From Aquabacterium sp. (GTDB lineage Bacteria > Pseudomonadota > Gammaproteobacteria > Burkholderiales > Burkholderiaceae_C), in assembly GCA_023266355.1 (NCBI GenBank), contig JAHFQM010000001.1, positions 1 to 64,000 on the forward strand: a stretch of DNA of 64,000 nucleotides, read 5' to 3'. A model generated the notes under the pieces. The model worked only from the letters and a program-made list of their open reading frames with translations, ran no database searches and was not told the DNA's origin. Shown here one piece after another: positions 40,031 to 48,702 of the stretch (positions are counted from its first letter, which is position 1; every line of letters begins with the position of its first letter). The position numbers and the translations under genes are program-made.

Positions 40031-40056
40031 GACGCACGGGCGCTTGCGGGTATTCC
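40031..40056 (-). promoter_or_regulatory. ECF promoter class A, before the 416-aa secreted protein
   Basis: Reading the minus strand: GGAATA (40056-40051), 16 bp, CGTC (40034-40031), followed by TACCC. Confidence 0.6.
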
Positions 40057-40160
40057 GTTGTCGATACGCCGTGTGAACCGAGCCGGCATGCGCCTGCAGG
40101 CAGCGCCGTGCCAGCGTGCACTGGCATGAACAAGGCCGCCTTCGGCGCGGCGCTGGTGGA

Positions 40161-40625
40161 TCAGTAGGTCGCGGTCTTGCCGGCGGTTTCGGCCGTGGCT
40201 GCCAGGGCGACGTTCAACTTGGGGTCGATCTGCCACGTTTCGCTGACGATCTTGCCTTCGCGGTAGGTCAGCACGTAGCGCACCTTGATGGGCATCTTGC
40301 CTTCGAAGACGACGTTGGCGGAGACCGTCGAGCCCTTGGGGTTGGCCGATTCTTCGATGGAGCCGATGGTGAGCTTCAGCGGGCCGACGGCCTTGCCGAA
40401 CTTTTCCCAGGTGCCGCGGATGGCGTCGGTGGTGGCGTAGGTGCCGTCCAGCGGGCCGCCGACCCAGTTCAGCTGGGCCTGGTCGGCGTAGGCGCGCATC
40501 ACGATCTGGGTGTCGCCCGAAGCGATGGCCTGGAAGTGCGTGCGGGCGTCGTCGGAAGGGGCGGCGAAGGCGCTGCCAGCGGCAAGCGTCAGGGCGGTGG
40601 CGGCAAAGGCGAATGTCTTGAACAT
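40161..40625 (-). CDS. Exported SnoaL/NTF2-like protein
   Basis: 154 aa with a signal peptide (MFKTFAFAATALTLAAGSAFA), then a single NTF2/SnoaL-like cone domain (ARTHFQAIASGDTQIVMRAYADQAQLNWVGGPLDG...). Such domains bind small ligands or act as simple enzymes; the function here is unknown. The ATG at 40625 is the only start with a signal peptide directly behind it. A class A ECF promoter lies 83 bp upstream, placing it in the ECF-1 regulon. Confidence 0.8.
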   Translation of the reverse strand: MFKTFAFAATALTLAAGSAFAAPSDDARTHFQAIASGDTQIVMRAYADQAQLNWVGGPLDGTYATTDAIRGTWEKFGKAVGPLKLTIGSIEESANPKGSTVSANVVFEGKMPIKVRYVLTYREGKIVSETWQIDPKLNVALAATAETAGKTATY

Positions 40626-40707
40626 GGAGGGCTCCGTTGAAGGCTTGATGTGAAGTGAGGGTGGTCGGTGGTGGATGAAGGGTCCATGAGGTCCCGACAC
40701 AAGGGCA

Positions 40708-40733
40708 GACGGCGCCGGCAGGCGGTCTATTCC
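40708..40733 (-). promoter_or_regulatory. ECF promoter class A, before the NTF2-like gene
   Basis: Reading the minus strand: GGAATA (40733-40728), 16 bp, CGTC (40711-40708), then TGCCC as at 38598. Confidence 0.65.
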
Positions 40734-40805
40734 GGCCCACGCAAAAACTTTTTCTGTCACGCCATCGGCAGTTGACCCGCCCGACACGCTCCACCAATTG
40801 CTCCG

Positions 40806-41255
40806 ATGAAGCGAACCCTGACCTTCCTGCTGCTGGCCAGCTTGTTCACCGCCGCGACCGGTGCGCTGGCGCAAGGCATCACCGACCCCATTGGCAACCT
40901 ACTGCCCACGTACATCGGTCCGCAGAACGGCGACGTGGATGTGGCGAGCGCGTTCGCCGGCTACGACCCGGCCAGCGACACCTTCAGCTTCTCGGGCACC
41001 TTTGCCGACGCCCTCGGCACCACGGAGGGCGCCTTCTACTTGCGGGGCCTGGACCGCGGTGTCGGCACCGAAGGTTTCGTGAGCGGCAGCCCATCGGTCG
41101 GCCAGCGCATGAAGTTCGACGCCGCCGTGTTCCTGCGGCCCGACGGCATGGCTCGCGTGATCACCTTCGTGGGGTCGGTGGGCACGGGCGTCGAACTGGG
41201 GGCCGGTACCGGCACTATCGCCGGCGGCTGCGCGCCTCAGGGCGCCAGCCGCTGA
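40806..41255 (+). CDS. Small secreted protein, unknown
   Basis: 149 aa with a Sec signal peptide (MKRTLTFLLLASLFTAATGALA). The mature part is rich in Gly, Asp and Phe (FSFSGTFADALGTTEGAFYLRGLDRG) and probably all-beta. I recognise no family. It is the only plus-strand gene in this stretch before the LysR gene, and its last 19 bp overlap the end of the convergent MBL gene. No ECF-type promoter was seen upstream. Confidence 0.6.
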   Translation: MKRTLTFLLLASLFTAATGALAQGITDPIGNLLPTYIGPQNGDVDVASAFAGYDPASDTFSFSGTFADALGTTEGAFYLRGLDRGVGTEGFVSGSPSVGQRMKFDAAVFLRPDGMARVITFVGSVGTGVELGAGTGTIAGGCAPQGASR

Positions 41256-42208
41256 CCGTCTTGCGCAAACACCACCCCGCCGGCGTAGTGCGCGGCAATC
41301 GACGCCTTGACGGCATCACGCTGCGCGTCGAGCGCAGGTGACAGGTGGCTCAGCAGCAGCTGGCCGGCGCGCACCGCATCGGCCACTTCGCCGATGGCCT
41401 TGGGTGGCGTGTGCAAGGTGTACAGCACGTCGGGCGAGCCGGGTGGGTCGAGCACCACGCTGTTGAAGACCAGCAGGCTGGTGCCTTGGGCGATTCGCCG
41501 CAGACCCGCCAGCCCGCTGGCGTCGATGTCGCCGCTGAAGGTGATGCTCTTGCCGGCGTGGTCGATGCGGTAGACCACCGCCGGTGCGTCGCGGTGGTGG
41601 CCGGCCACGGAGCTGATGCGCAGGCCGCCCTCATCGAACACCGTGCGCACTTCGGGCAGGGCTGACGCCGTGGCGGGTGCGTCGATGTCGTTCACTTGAA
41701 AGCGCAGCGGCGCCGAGAAGTCCTTCAGGTAGCCGAAGGCGCCCTGCTTGCCGAACAAGAGGTCGATGAAGCGGCTGGTGGCCGGGAAGTCGGCATCGTC
41801 GGCATCGAGCGCACGCCGCCCTGCCGGCCCGAAGATCTTGAAATCGACCGGCCCGCGGTTGGACACCGCACGGGCCTTGAAGAGGCCTGGCAGTCCACCG
41901 GCATGGTCCACATGAAGGTGCGTCAGCAGCACGATGTCGGCCCGACCCAGCGCCAGCTTGGCTTCACCCAGGCGCACGAAAGATCCCGGGCCGGCGTCGA
42001 CGAAAACACGCGCCACGCCATCCACCAACACGGCATAGGCCGAACCCGCACGGCCGGTGGCACCCGGGCCGCCCGAGCCCAGCACCACCAGTTCCAGCGC
42101 CGGCGGGGCGGCCGTCTGGGCCTGGGCGGCGAATGCGGCGGGCAGCGTGCAAAAGGCCAGACAGATCGAAGCCAGTTGGCGCCGGCCAGGGTTGGCAAGA
42201 GTTTTCAT
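41237..42208 (-). CDS. Exported metallo-beta-lactamase-fold hydrolase
   Basis: 323 aa: a signal peptide (about 1-31), then an MBL-fold domain with the metal-binding THLHVDH (His97, His99, Asp101, His102), GHH near residue 194, the SGDID aspartate and a C-terminal LSH histidine. The layout is closest to RNase Z/arylsulfatase-like MBL hydrolases moved to the periplasm. The substrate is unknown; neighbouring sulfur genes would allow a sulfatase or thiol-ester role, but this is speculation. It lies 100 bp after the beta-propeller gene, probably the same transcript. Confidence 0.75.
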   Translation of the reverse strand: MKTLANPGRRQLASICLAFCTLPAAFAAQAQTAAPPALELVVLGSGGPGATGRAGSAYAVLVDGVARVFVDAGPGSFVRLGEAKLALGRADIVLLTHLHVDHAGGLPGLFKARAVSNRGPVDFKIFGPAGRRALDADDADFPATSRFIDLLFGKQGAFGYLKDFSAPLRFQVNDIDAPATASALPEVRTVFDEGGLRISSVAGHHRDAPAVVYRIDHAGKSITFSGDIDASGLAGLRRIAQGTSLLVFNSVVLDPPGSPDVLYTLHTPPKAIGEVADAVRAGQLLLSHLSPALDAQRDAVKASIAAHYAGGVVFAQDGQRLAP

Positions 42209-42308
42209 TCGATCCTTTGTGCGGGCGGGAGGACAACAGGGCGAACCGGAAGCGGCAAGCCCCCGGCTCGGTCGTGCGGTGCGCCGGTTCTCTGACAGTT
42301 CCCGGTTT

Positions 42309-43352
42309 TCAGTACGCCGCCACCGCCTGCGCAGCGGCCACCGTGGCGACGATTCGCTGCCCGGCACGCTCGACCTTGGAGATGCTCAGGTCCTCGTTCA
42401 GCACGTAGGCCGTCTTGCCGTCGCGCGTGAACACGATGGCCTGGCGCGGCTGCTTGAAGCCGGCGATGGTGGCGACCACCTTCAACGTGGCCACGTCGAT
42501 CACCGACACCGTGTTGTCGGCCAAGTTGCCCGAGTAGACGAAGCGGCCGTCGGGCGTGAGCGCGGCGCCGTAGGGGTCGCGGCCCACCGGCACGGTGCCG
42601 GTGACGCGGCGCGCGGCGATGTCCACCACCGCGATGTCGTTGCTGCCGCTGTTGGCCGCAAACAGGGTCTTGCCGTCGGCGGTGACGGAGATGGCGCGGA
42701 TCTTGTTGAAGCCGGTGATCTCGCCCTCGATCTTGTCGGTCTGCGTGTCGACGATGGTCACCTTGTCGCCCAGGAAGTTGGTGACGTAGAGCTTCGCGCC
42801 GTCCGGGCTCAGGCGCACGCCCTGGCGCGGCTGCGCAAAGCCGGTGATCACCGCCTTGGCCTGCCCGCTGGCGGTGTCCAGTCGCGTCACGGTGCTGCTG
42901 GCCTGGTTGTTGACGTACAGCGCGCTGCCGTCCTTGCTGAGCGCGGTGCCGAAGGCGCCGGGGCCGGCCGCCAGCGTCGACGCGGTGGCCAGCGGCTTGA
43001 GCGTGGTGGTGTCCAGGCGCGTCACCGTGCCCAGGCTGCTGTCGGAGACATAGAAGCTCTTGCCGTCGGGCGCGAACACGATGTTGCGCGGCGTGACGTA
43101 GCCGCGCAGCACACCGCGCACGGCACCGGTGGCCAGGTCGTAGACGATGACGTCCGGGCGCTCGCTGTAAGACACCACGGCGGTGGCCTCGTCGGGGCTC
43201 AGCGCCAGCGAGTTGTTGCGGATCTGGCCGTCGAAGGTGACGCGGGCCGGGGTGGCTTCGGCGGCGTTGGCGGCGTTGGCGGGCACGCTGGCGGCGACGA
43301 GGACGAAGGTGCTGCACAAGGCCAGCGCGGTGGTGCGGAAGAAGGTATTCAT
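42309..43352 (-). CDS. Exported YVTN beta-propeller protein
   Basis: 347 aa with a signal peptide (about 1-28), then YVTN-type blades repeated through the chain (for example FAPDGKSFYVSDSSLGTVTRLDT and LTPDGRFVYSGNLADNTVSVIDV). A seven-bladed periplasmic propeller is expected, function unknown. A class A ECF promoter 52 bp upstream links it to ECF-1. It is a second propeller in the cluster, different from the Tat-exported one at 35073-36458. Confidence 0.85.
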   Translation of the reverse strand: MNTFFRTTALALCSTFVLVAASVPANAANAAEATPARVTFDGQIRNNSLALSPDEATAVVSYSERPDVIVYDLATGAVRGVLRGYVTPRNIVFAPDGKSFYVSDSSLGTVTRLDTTTLKPLATASTLAAGPGAFGTALSKDGSALYVNNQASSTVTRLDTASGQAKAVITGFAQPRQGVRLSPDGAKLYVTNFLGDKVTIVDTQTDKIEGEITGFNKIRAISVTADGKTLFAANSGSNDIAVVDIAARRVTGTVPVGRDPYGAALTPDGRFVYSGNLADNTVSVIDVATLKVVATIAGFKQPRQAIVFTRDGKTAYVLNEDLSISKVERAGQRIVATVAAAQAVAAY

Positions 43353-43403
43353 GGGATGTCTTTCGGAGAGTGTTGAGAAAAGAGGGAAAGGCTTGCTGTG
43401 GTG

Positions 43404-43429
43404 GACGAGGAGAGCCCGTGGTTTATTCC
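43404..43429 (-). promoter_or_regulatory. ECF promoter class A, before the YVTN gene
   Basis: Reading the minus strand: GGAATA (43429-43424), 16 bp, CGTC (43407-43404). Confidence 0.6.
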
Positions 43430-43451
43430 GTCGGGCCGTGAATTCGAGGCT

Positions 43452-44582
43452 TCAGCCGAGCAGGGCCGGTACCCAGCGGTTGATCAAGGCACCGCCGACG
43501 ATGAGCCAGCCGAACAGGATCAGCGCCAGCAACAGCGGCTTGGCACCGGCCTTGCGGATGGCGCCGATGTGCGTGGACAGGCCGAGTGCGGCCATGGCCA
43601 TGGCCAGCAGCGCGGTGTCGATCTCGGTGGTCACCGCCACCACCGAGGCCGGCAGCCACTGCAGCGAGTTGAACAACACCACCGCGACGAAGCCGAAGGC
43701 GAACCAGGGCACGGCGAGCTTGCCTGGGGCCTGGCCCGTGGCGGCGGAAGTGTGGGCGTGGCGTTTGTCGTCACGTGCCAGCCAGGCCGACAACATCACC
43801 AGGAACGGCGCCAGCATCATCACCCGCACCATCTTCGCGATGACGGCCGAGTTGGCCGCGTCCGGGCCCACCGAACGCGCCGCGGCCACCACCTGGGCCA
43901 CCTCGTGGATGGTCGAGCCGGCATAGATGCCGAAGCCGTTGGCGCCACCCGGAATCAGCGCCCAGTGCTGGTTCAGCTCGAACAGCGCCGGGTACAGAAA
44001 GATCGCCAGCGTGCCGAACACCACCACCGTGGCCACCGCCACCGTTACCTGCTCGGCGCGCGCCTTGACCACCGGTTCGGCAGCCATCACCGCGGCGGCG
44101 CCGCAGATGGAGCTGCCGGCGCCGATCAGCATCGCCGTCTTGCGGTCCAGGCCCAACCAGCGCGTGCCGATGAAGCAGGCCAGCGCGAAGGTCGAGCCCA
44201 GCACCAGCGCGTCGATGGCGACGCCGGCGATGCCGACGTGGCCGATGTCCTGCACCGTCAGCCGCAGGCCGTACAGCACGACCCCCAGGCGCAGCAGGTT
44301 CTGCTTGGACACGTTGACGCCGGCACCGCTGGCCGCGGCCAAGCGCGGCACCAGCGGATAGACCGTGTTGCCCACCAGCATGCCCAACACGATGGCCAGC
44401 GTCAGCGCACTGAAGCCGTGGTCCTGCAGCCAGCCGATGTGGCCCAGCGCGATGCCGGTCGCGGCCAGGGCGCCGCTCAAGGCCAGGCCGGGCAGCAGGG
44501 CTGCCAACTGCAAGCGCAACCGCGCTGCCCGGTGGCCGGCTGACGGGCCAGGGCTGGCTTGTGAGGTCGACAGCGCGTGCAT
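43452..44582 (-). CDS. YeiH-family putative sulfate exporter
   Basis: 376-aa inner-membrane protein of the YeiH/PF03601 family with about ten hydrophobic spans. Conserved stretches GAGSSICGAAAVMAAEPV and GIYAGSTIHEVAQVVAAA are clear. Family members are often encoded with LysR regulators and sulfite- or taurine-metabolism genes, where sulfate export has been proposed. Here it lies in the same island as a sulfite dehydrogenase, so export of the sulfate formed is a reasonable idea. Its start overlaps the stop of an 88-aa gene by one base (TGATG), suggesting coupling. Confidence 0.87.
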   Translation of the reverse strand: MHALSTSQASPGPSAGHRAARLRLQLAALLPGLALSGALAATGIALGHIGWLQDHGFSALTLAIVLGMLVGNTVYPLVPRLAAASGAGVNVSKQNLLRLGVVLYGLRLTVQDIGHVGIAGVAIDALVLGSTFALACFIGTRWLGLDRKTAMLIGAGSSICGAAAVMAAEPVVKARAEQVTVAVATVVVFGTLAIFLYPALFELNQHWALIPGGANGFGIYAGSTIHEVAQVVAAARSVGPDAANSAVIAKMVRVMMLAPFLVMLSAWLARDDKRHAHTSAATGQAPGKLAVPWFAFGFVAVVLFNSLQWLPASVVAVTTEIDTALLAMAMAALGLSTHIGAIRKAGAKPLLLALILFGWLIVGGALINRWVPALLG

Positions 44583-44848
44583 CACGCCAGCACCCAGATC
44601 AAGGCGATGCCGGCGCACAGCAGCACGGCCGCCAGCGGCACTGCGACCGGCATCCAGCGCAGCACCTGCGGGTCGATGCTGCTGTCGGCGGCCAAGGTGG
44701 TCGAGACGGCATGGGCCACGTCGCGGGTCGGCCCCATGAAGCCCGCCACTGGCCGCCGGGCAGCAACCCATTGAAGGGCATGCAGCGCCTGTGGGGCCAG
44801 CGGGCCGGGTGCTGCGGGGCGTGGGGTTGTTCGTTCAAGGGTCAGCAT
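44582..44848 (-). CDS. 88-aa membrane protein coupled to the YeiH gene
   Basis: 88 aa with a polar N-terminal ~65 residues and one C-terminal hydrophobic span (VAVPLAAVLLCAGIALIWVLA), giving a tail-anchored form. The stop shares a base with the YeiH start. No family recognised. It may assist or stabilise the transporter. It is divergent from the LysR gene, with a dyad operator in between. Confidence 0.55.
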   Translation of the reverse strand: MLTLERTTPRPAAPGPLAPQALHALQWVAARRPVAGFMGPTRDVAHAVSTTLAADSSIDPQVLRWMPVAVPLAAVLLCAGIALIWVLA

Positions 44849-44929
44849 GTCGGGCTCCAGATGCCGGTGGTGGCGCGGCAGGCCGCCGCCCCGTGATCGA
44901 GCGGCCAGGCAAATTTAGAGCTTGGCAAT

Positions 44930-44948
44930 CAACCCGTCCAACGGGTTG
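44930..44948. promoter_or_regulatory. Dyad operator candidate between LysR gene and YeiH operon
   Basis: CAACCCG at 44930-44936, spacer TCCAA, CGGGTTG at 44942-44948: a perfect 7-bp dyad located between divergent genes, where LysR-type proteins usually bind. Which small molecule signals is unknown. Confidence 0.5.
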
Positions 44949-44993
44949 TATGACTAAGATGTACCTGCGAAATCGATAACAAAGGCAATCACC

Positions 44994-45926
44994 GTGGACG
45001 TGCTTCGACTCACCCTGCGTCAGCTGCAGATTTTTGTCGCCGTGGCGCGCAGCGGCAGCACCACGGCGGCCAGCGCTGAGATAGCGCTGTCGCAATCGGC
45101 CACCAGTTCGGCCGTCAACGAGCTGGAACGCCTGCTGTCGCTGCGCCTGTTCGACCGCGCCGGCAAACGCCTGCTGTTGAACGACAACGGCCGCGCGCTG
45201 TTGCCGCGGGCTTTGGCTTTGCTCGACGGCGCCGCAGGCATCGAGCAGATGTCGCGCGACGGCAGCGCGCAGGCGCAGTCGCTGCGCATCGGCGCCAGCA
45301 CGACGATTGGCAACTACGTGTTGCCCAAGCTGCTCGCTGGCTTCATGGGGGCACAGCAGCCCGGCAGCGCCGCCGCCTGGCGGTCGAAGGTCGTTATCGG
45401 GAACACCGCCGCCATCTGCGATGCCGTGACCGCTTTCGAACTCGACGTGGGGCTGATCGAGGGGCCCAGCCACCAGCCGGAGCTGGTGGTCACCCCCTGG
45501 CTGCAAGACGAGATGGTGGTCGTGGCTGCGCCCGACAGTGCGCTGGCCCAGTCAAGCCGGGCGGGCGATCGCATTCCCCTGCGCACGCTGCGTGAGGCGG
45601 TCTGGCTGGTTCGCGAAACGGGCTCTGGCACGCGCGAGGCCACCGACCAGAGCTTGCTGCCCCACCTGCGTTCTTACCGGCGCAGCATCGAGCTAGGCAG
45701 TTCGGAGGCCATCCAGCGTGCCGCTCAGGAAGGGTTGGGGGTGGCTTGCCTGTCCGCCTGGGTAGTGAACGATGCGCTGGAGGCTGGACGTCTGTGCCGC
45801 GTCTCCACGACATTGCCGCGGCAGCTTCGGCAATGTCATCTGGTTGTGCATCGTGAGAAGCAGTCGACGCCCGCGTTGCTGGCGTTCATCGCCCAGGCAG
45901 ATGCGACTGCTGGGGCTGCCCGCTAA
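44994..45926 (+). CDS. LysR-family regulator (YeiE/CysB-like branch)
   Basis: 310-aa LysR regulator from a GTG start: winged helix-turn-helix (about residues 5-65, LRQLQIFVAVARSGSTTAASAEIALSQSATSSAVNELE) and a periplasmic-binding-type effector domain (about 95-300). It is divergent from the YeiH operon, the same pairing as yeiE-yeiH in enterobacteria, where the regulator answers to sulfite. Sulfite or a related sulfur compound is therefore a likely effector; this is inferred from family and context. Confidence 0.88.
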   Translation: MDVLRLTLRQLQIFVAVARSGSTTAASAEIALSQSATSSAVNELERLLSLRLFDRAGKRLLLNDNGRALLPRALALLDGAAGIEQMSRDGSAQAQSLRIGASTTIGNYVLPKLLAGFMGAQQPGSAAAWRSKVVIGNTAAICDAVTAFELDVGLIEGPSHQPELVVTPWLQDEMVVVAAPDSALAQSSRAGDRIPLRTLREAVWLVRETGSGTREATDQSLLPHLRSYRRSIELGSSEAIQRAAQEGLGVACLSAWVVNDALEAGRLCRVSTTLPRQLRQCHLVVHREKQSTPALLAFIAQADATAGAAR

Positions 45927-46169
45927 CGTCCCGGCCCCGCTTCGCATGTCGAAGGTTCAGCCCTCGGCGACACGCGATTACCCTTCAGCTAGGCGCCGAC
46001 GCCCGCTCCGCCCACCTGCCCATTGATCGAAGCTTTGATGCAATGAGCTGGTCTGGGTAATCGACGTCCGCTTCCGGACGCACCACCCAACGGCTGCTTG
46101 TGGCCGATTTCAGTCATCGGCTCAGACATGTGCGACCGACGCCTCCCGCTGCCGAGCAGACACTCGTGC

Positions 46170-46943
46170 TCAGTCCCCGGCCATCTGGCCTGACGGGATC
46201 CACATGCACATGGGCAGGCCGGTTTCGTCGATCTCAGGTACCGACGGGACTGAGGTGACGGGAACCCTACCCATTTCATTGCCTGCGCCTGCGGTCAACA
46301 TCGCGGCCAATGCATCGATCACGTCATCCCGGCCCACGCGGGTGCGTGGATGGTCCCGGAGCACTCGTTCGATGAGTTCAAGGGCCTCTGGATCCAAGCC
46401 GTCGATCAAGGCCATTCGCTCCTGGGTGCCCTCTTTAGACTTCTTCGCATGTCTCATCGCTTGTCCACCGTTCAAAGCCCAGAAGAGCAGTTCAGGGTGC
46501 ACTTCCTTGACCCGGTGCACAAGGTCCAGATCGTTGCCCAGCAGCGCATCGACCTCGGCGATCTTCGGACAAATTCCCCATGCTTGAGCTGAAAGGCTCT
46601 TTCCCACTTCGCGCAGGTTGATTTCGCGAGCCTGCGCAAGATCTCTTGCCCGCGAGGCCTCACGACATGGGGGAGAGAAGACGCTGGACGCCCGGCCTGA
46701 CCCGAGCCTGTGGCGGGCTTCGCTGTCGCAGCGTCTAGAGGGGTTCGATCGAGACGGAAGTCCGATCGGGACATCGACGAAAACCGTCGCGGCCGACGAC
46801 CAGCTTTGCAGCAGCTCGGCAAATGTGGCGTGCAGTCGATAAACAAGTCCTCTCTCGGTTCGAGCCACGGCGATCCACCCGGCACGACAGCCATCTACGC
46901 CCACAGCGAGGGGGGCTAATTGCACCTTTGTTGCAGCTGTCAC
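46170..46943 (-). CDS. DUF429 family protein
   Basis: 257 aa from a GTG at 46943. The RNase H-like DUF429 fold is shown by VGVDGCRAGWIAVA at the start, FVDVPIGLPS near residue 57 and the C-terminal RDDVIDALAAMLTA motif. The family is widespread and uncharacterised, probably nuclease-related. It stands alone between the LysR gene and the satellite-type replication gene. The C-terminal ~25 residues are unusually extended. The ribosome-binding site is weak. Confidence 0.8.
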   Translation of the reverse strand: MTAATKVQLAPLAVGVDGCRAGWIAVARTERGLVYRLHATFAELLQSWSSAATVFVDVPIGLPSRSNPSRRCDSEARHRLGSGRASSVFSPPCREASRARDLAQAREINLREVGKSLSAQAWGICPKIAEVDALLGNDLDLVHRVKEVHPELLFWALNGGQAMRHAKKSKEGTQERMALIDGLDPEALELIERVLRDHPRTRVGRDDVIDALAAMLTAGAGNEMGRVPVTSVPSVPEIDETGLPMCMWIPSGQMAGD

Positions 46944-47076
46944 GAAGTCACCTGTTTCACCACTGTATCTCTGGCCGAGAGCCTATGGCGCTCACGAATG
47001 CCCTATGGATTAGGTGGTGTTTGTGTACAAGCTTGCACAAGCAAGAGCATTCCTTCTGGCGTATCGCCCAAGGATG

Positions 47077-48258
47077 CTAAATGAACTTGATCCCACGAGT
47101 GATCGAGCGGATGTCAAGGGAGCGGATATCGAATTCTGTAAGATGAGACGACGGACGCCCCCCGCGACTATTCGCCGGCTGGGGTGCAAGCCCTTTGCGA
47201 AGGGATCGAAATAATGTCGGGAATTTGGCTTTTGCGTACAGCTCACCTAGCGAAAGGTAAGCTGCAATAAGTCTCAGCCCAATGATCGCGTTAGGATCGT
47301 TGGCGCTGATTTTGCCAATTGCTCTATATTTGTAGATGTCTTTCCTTGCGTTGCAGTTGAAGTAGTTCCCGCGTCCGCTGGTGATTTTTTTCTTCCACTC
47401 TTCGCCAAGAAGCTTGGCAATAGTGACGTCCCTTTGGTGTATTGCTGCGTCCAGCAGTGCAATAAAGTGTATATGAATTCCTCGGCTCAAGCCGACTTCA
47501 AATTTGTCCAGGTAGCCGATCAATCCGCTTTTGAGGGTGGCTTTTGTGTGCTTCAAAAATGCGTCTCGCATGCTTTGAATTGATCTAAGCTGCTCTTCAG
47601 TGATTGCTTTGATCCCTTCGGATGAACCTGGGTCGACATTGTTCAAATGTAGGTCGATGCGGATAACCGTAAGATTGGAACGCTTCCGCATGCAGGTGTG
47701 GAAGTAGTTGATTATTGAGTGAAATCTCTTTTGTGCATTTCTTCTGAAGTCCGAGTATTTTCTCTTGTTTGAGGCAGATCCTAGCCTTGCGCACAGAGAT
47801 CTTGCGGCCACATTCAGTCTCCTCAACACTTTATCAATCGAGATAGAGGGGTGGGTAGTCTTTATGCAGTCTAACCAGTTCGTTGGTATCCTCCTTGAAA
47901 CGCACTCGAACGCTTCAAAGATGGGGGATAAATCGTGGTTTTTGTATTGCTGTCTCAGTAGTTGAAGTGGGGCGCTGATCGATTCGATAAAATGCTTCGC
48001 GGCATCGTTTGCGTAGCTGACGGCCCACAATTCATCGCCCACTTTCTTTTTGCAAAAGTACGTATTTTTCACTTCGCCAAGAAGATGCACGCTTCTGTGC
48101 ATCGAGGAGAGCATATCGGCTCGATACCAGTTCTCATTTTTCTCCGCATACGTGAATTCACGATGGTTTTTAATATCGTAGGTGTTTATGGTAAGCGCTG
48201 CCGAGCCCATCTCGTCAAGATGGTCTGTTTTATGCTTATTGTTTTTTTGCGGTTTCAT
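47077..48258 (-). CDS. YagK/YfjJ-inovirus Gp2-like protein, possible replication protein
   Basis: 393 aa of low-GC coding sequence. The C-terminal half (about residues 170-345) resembles the YagK/YfjJ and inovirus Gp2 family: IRIDLHLNNVD near 195, then GLSRGIHIHFIALLDAA near 265, with an HIHF element like the metal-binding motif of HUH rolling-circle initiators. Such genes occur in CP4-type prophages and satellites behind integrase and AlpA. Initiation of replication or transfer of the island is a plausible role. Base composition sets it apart from the cargo. Confidence 0.65.
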   Translation of the reverse strand: MKPQKNNKHKTDHLDEMGSAALTINTYDIKNHREFTYAEKNENWYRADMLSSMHRSVHLLGEVKNTYFCKKKVGDELWAVSYANDAAKHFIESISAPLQLLRQQYKNHDLSPIFEAFECVSRRIPTNWLDCIKTTHPSISIDKVLRRLNVAARSLCARLGSASNKRKYSDFRRNAQKRFHSIINYFHTCMRKRSNLTVIRIDLHLNNVDPGSSEGIKAITEEQLRSIQSMRDAFLKHTKATLKSGLIGYLDKFEVGLSRGIHIHFIALLDAAIHQRDVTIAKLLGEEWKKKITSGRGNYFNCNARKDIYKYRAIGKISANDPNAIIGLRLIAAYLSLGELYAKAKFPTLFRSLRKGLAPQPANSRGGRPSSHLTEFDIRSLDIRSITRGIKFI

Positions 48259-48474
48259 AGTTCGTCTTTAGGACAAGGATCCGCTGTTTGTGGGTTGATG
48301 TTTAACTTAATAAAATAAACACCAACAAAGTTGTTCGCGCTTTTTGGGTGTTTTGGTGCGCTTCGCGTGGGTTTTGTTGGTGTTTTGGGGAATTTTCGTG
48401 TGAATAGTTGGTTCCCCGATTGTTTCGGAGTGCCGTTGCAGCGAGCGGCTAGCTATTCATTGTCAGGAATTTGA

Positions 48475-48702
48475 TTACGCAACTTTTGGGCGGTCCGCGA
48501 TCCACCTCTCAATTTGCTTGATCTGCCACGCCACCGCCCGCTTTGAAATTTTGACCGGTCGTGGGAAAGTTGCATCGAAGCACTTTGAAGTGGGCTTCAT
48601 CTTCGCGTACACAAGGCTGCGCGATATGCCCGTCATCCTCATCACGTCTTGCAAACGAATGAGCCTATTGGCCTCGTATTGAGGCAGATTCGATTTGTCC
48701 AT
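48475..48702 (-). CDS. AlpA-family regulator/excisionase
   Basis: 75-aa AlpA-type helix-turn-helix protein (RLIRLQDVMRMTGISRSLVYAKM, then FPRPVKISKRAVAWQIKQIERWI), close to the full length of the family. AlpA proteins turn on the integrase or act as excisionase in P4-like and CP4-57-like elements. It lies between the YagK-like gene and the integrase, the usual satellite order. Confidence 0.9.
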   Translation of the reverse strand: MDKSNLPQYEANRLIRLQDVMRMTGISRSLVYAKMKPTSKCFDATFPRPVKISKRAVAWQIKQIERWIADRPKVA

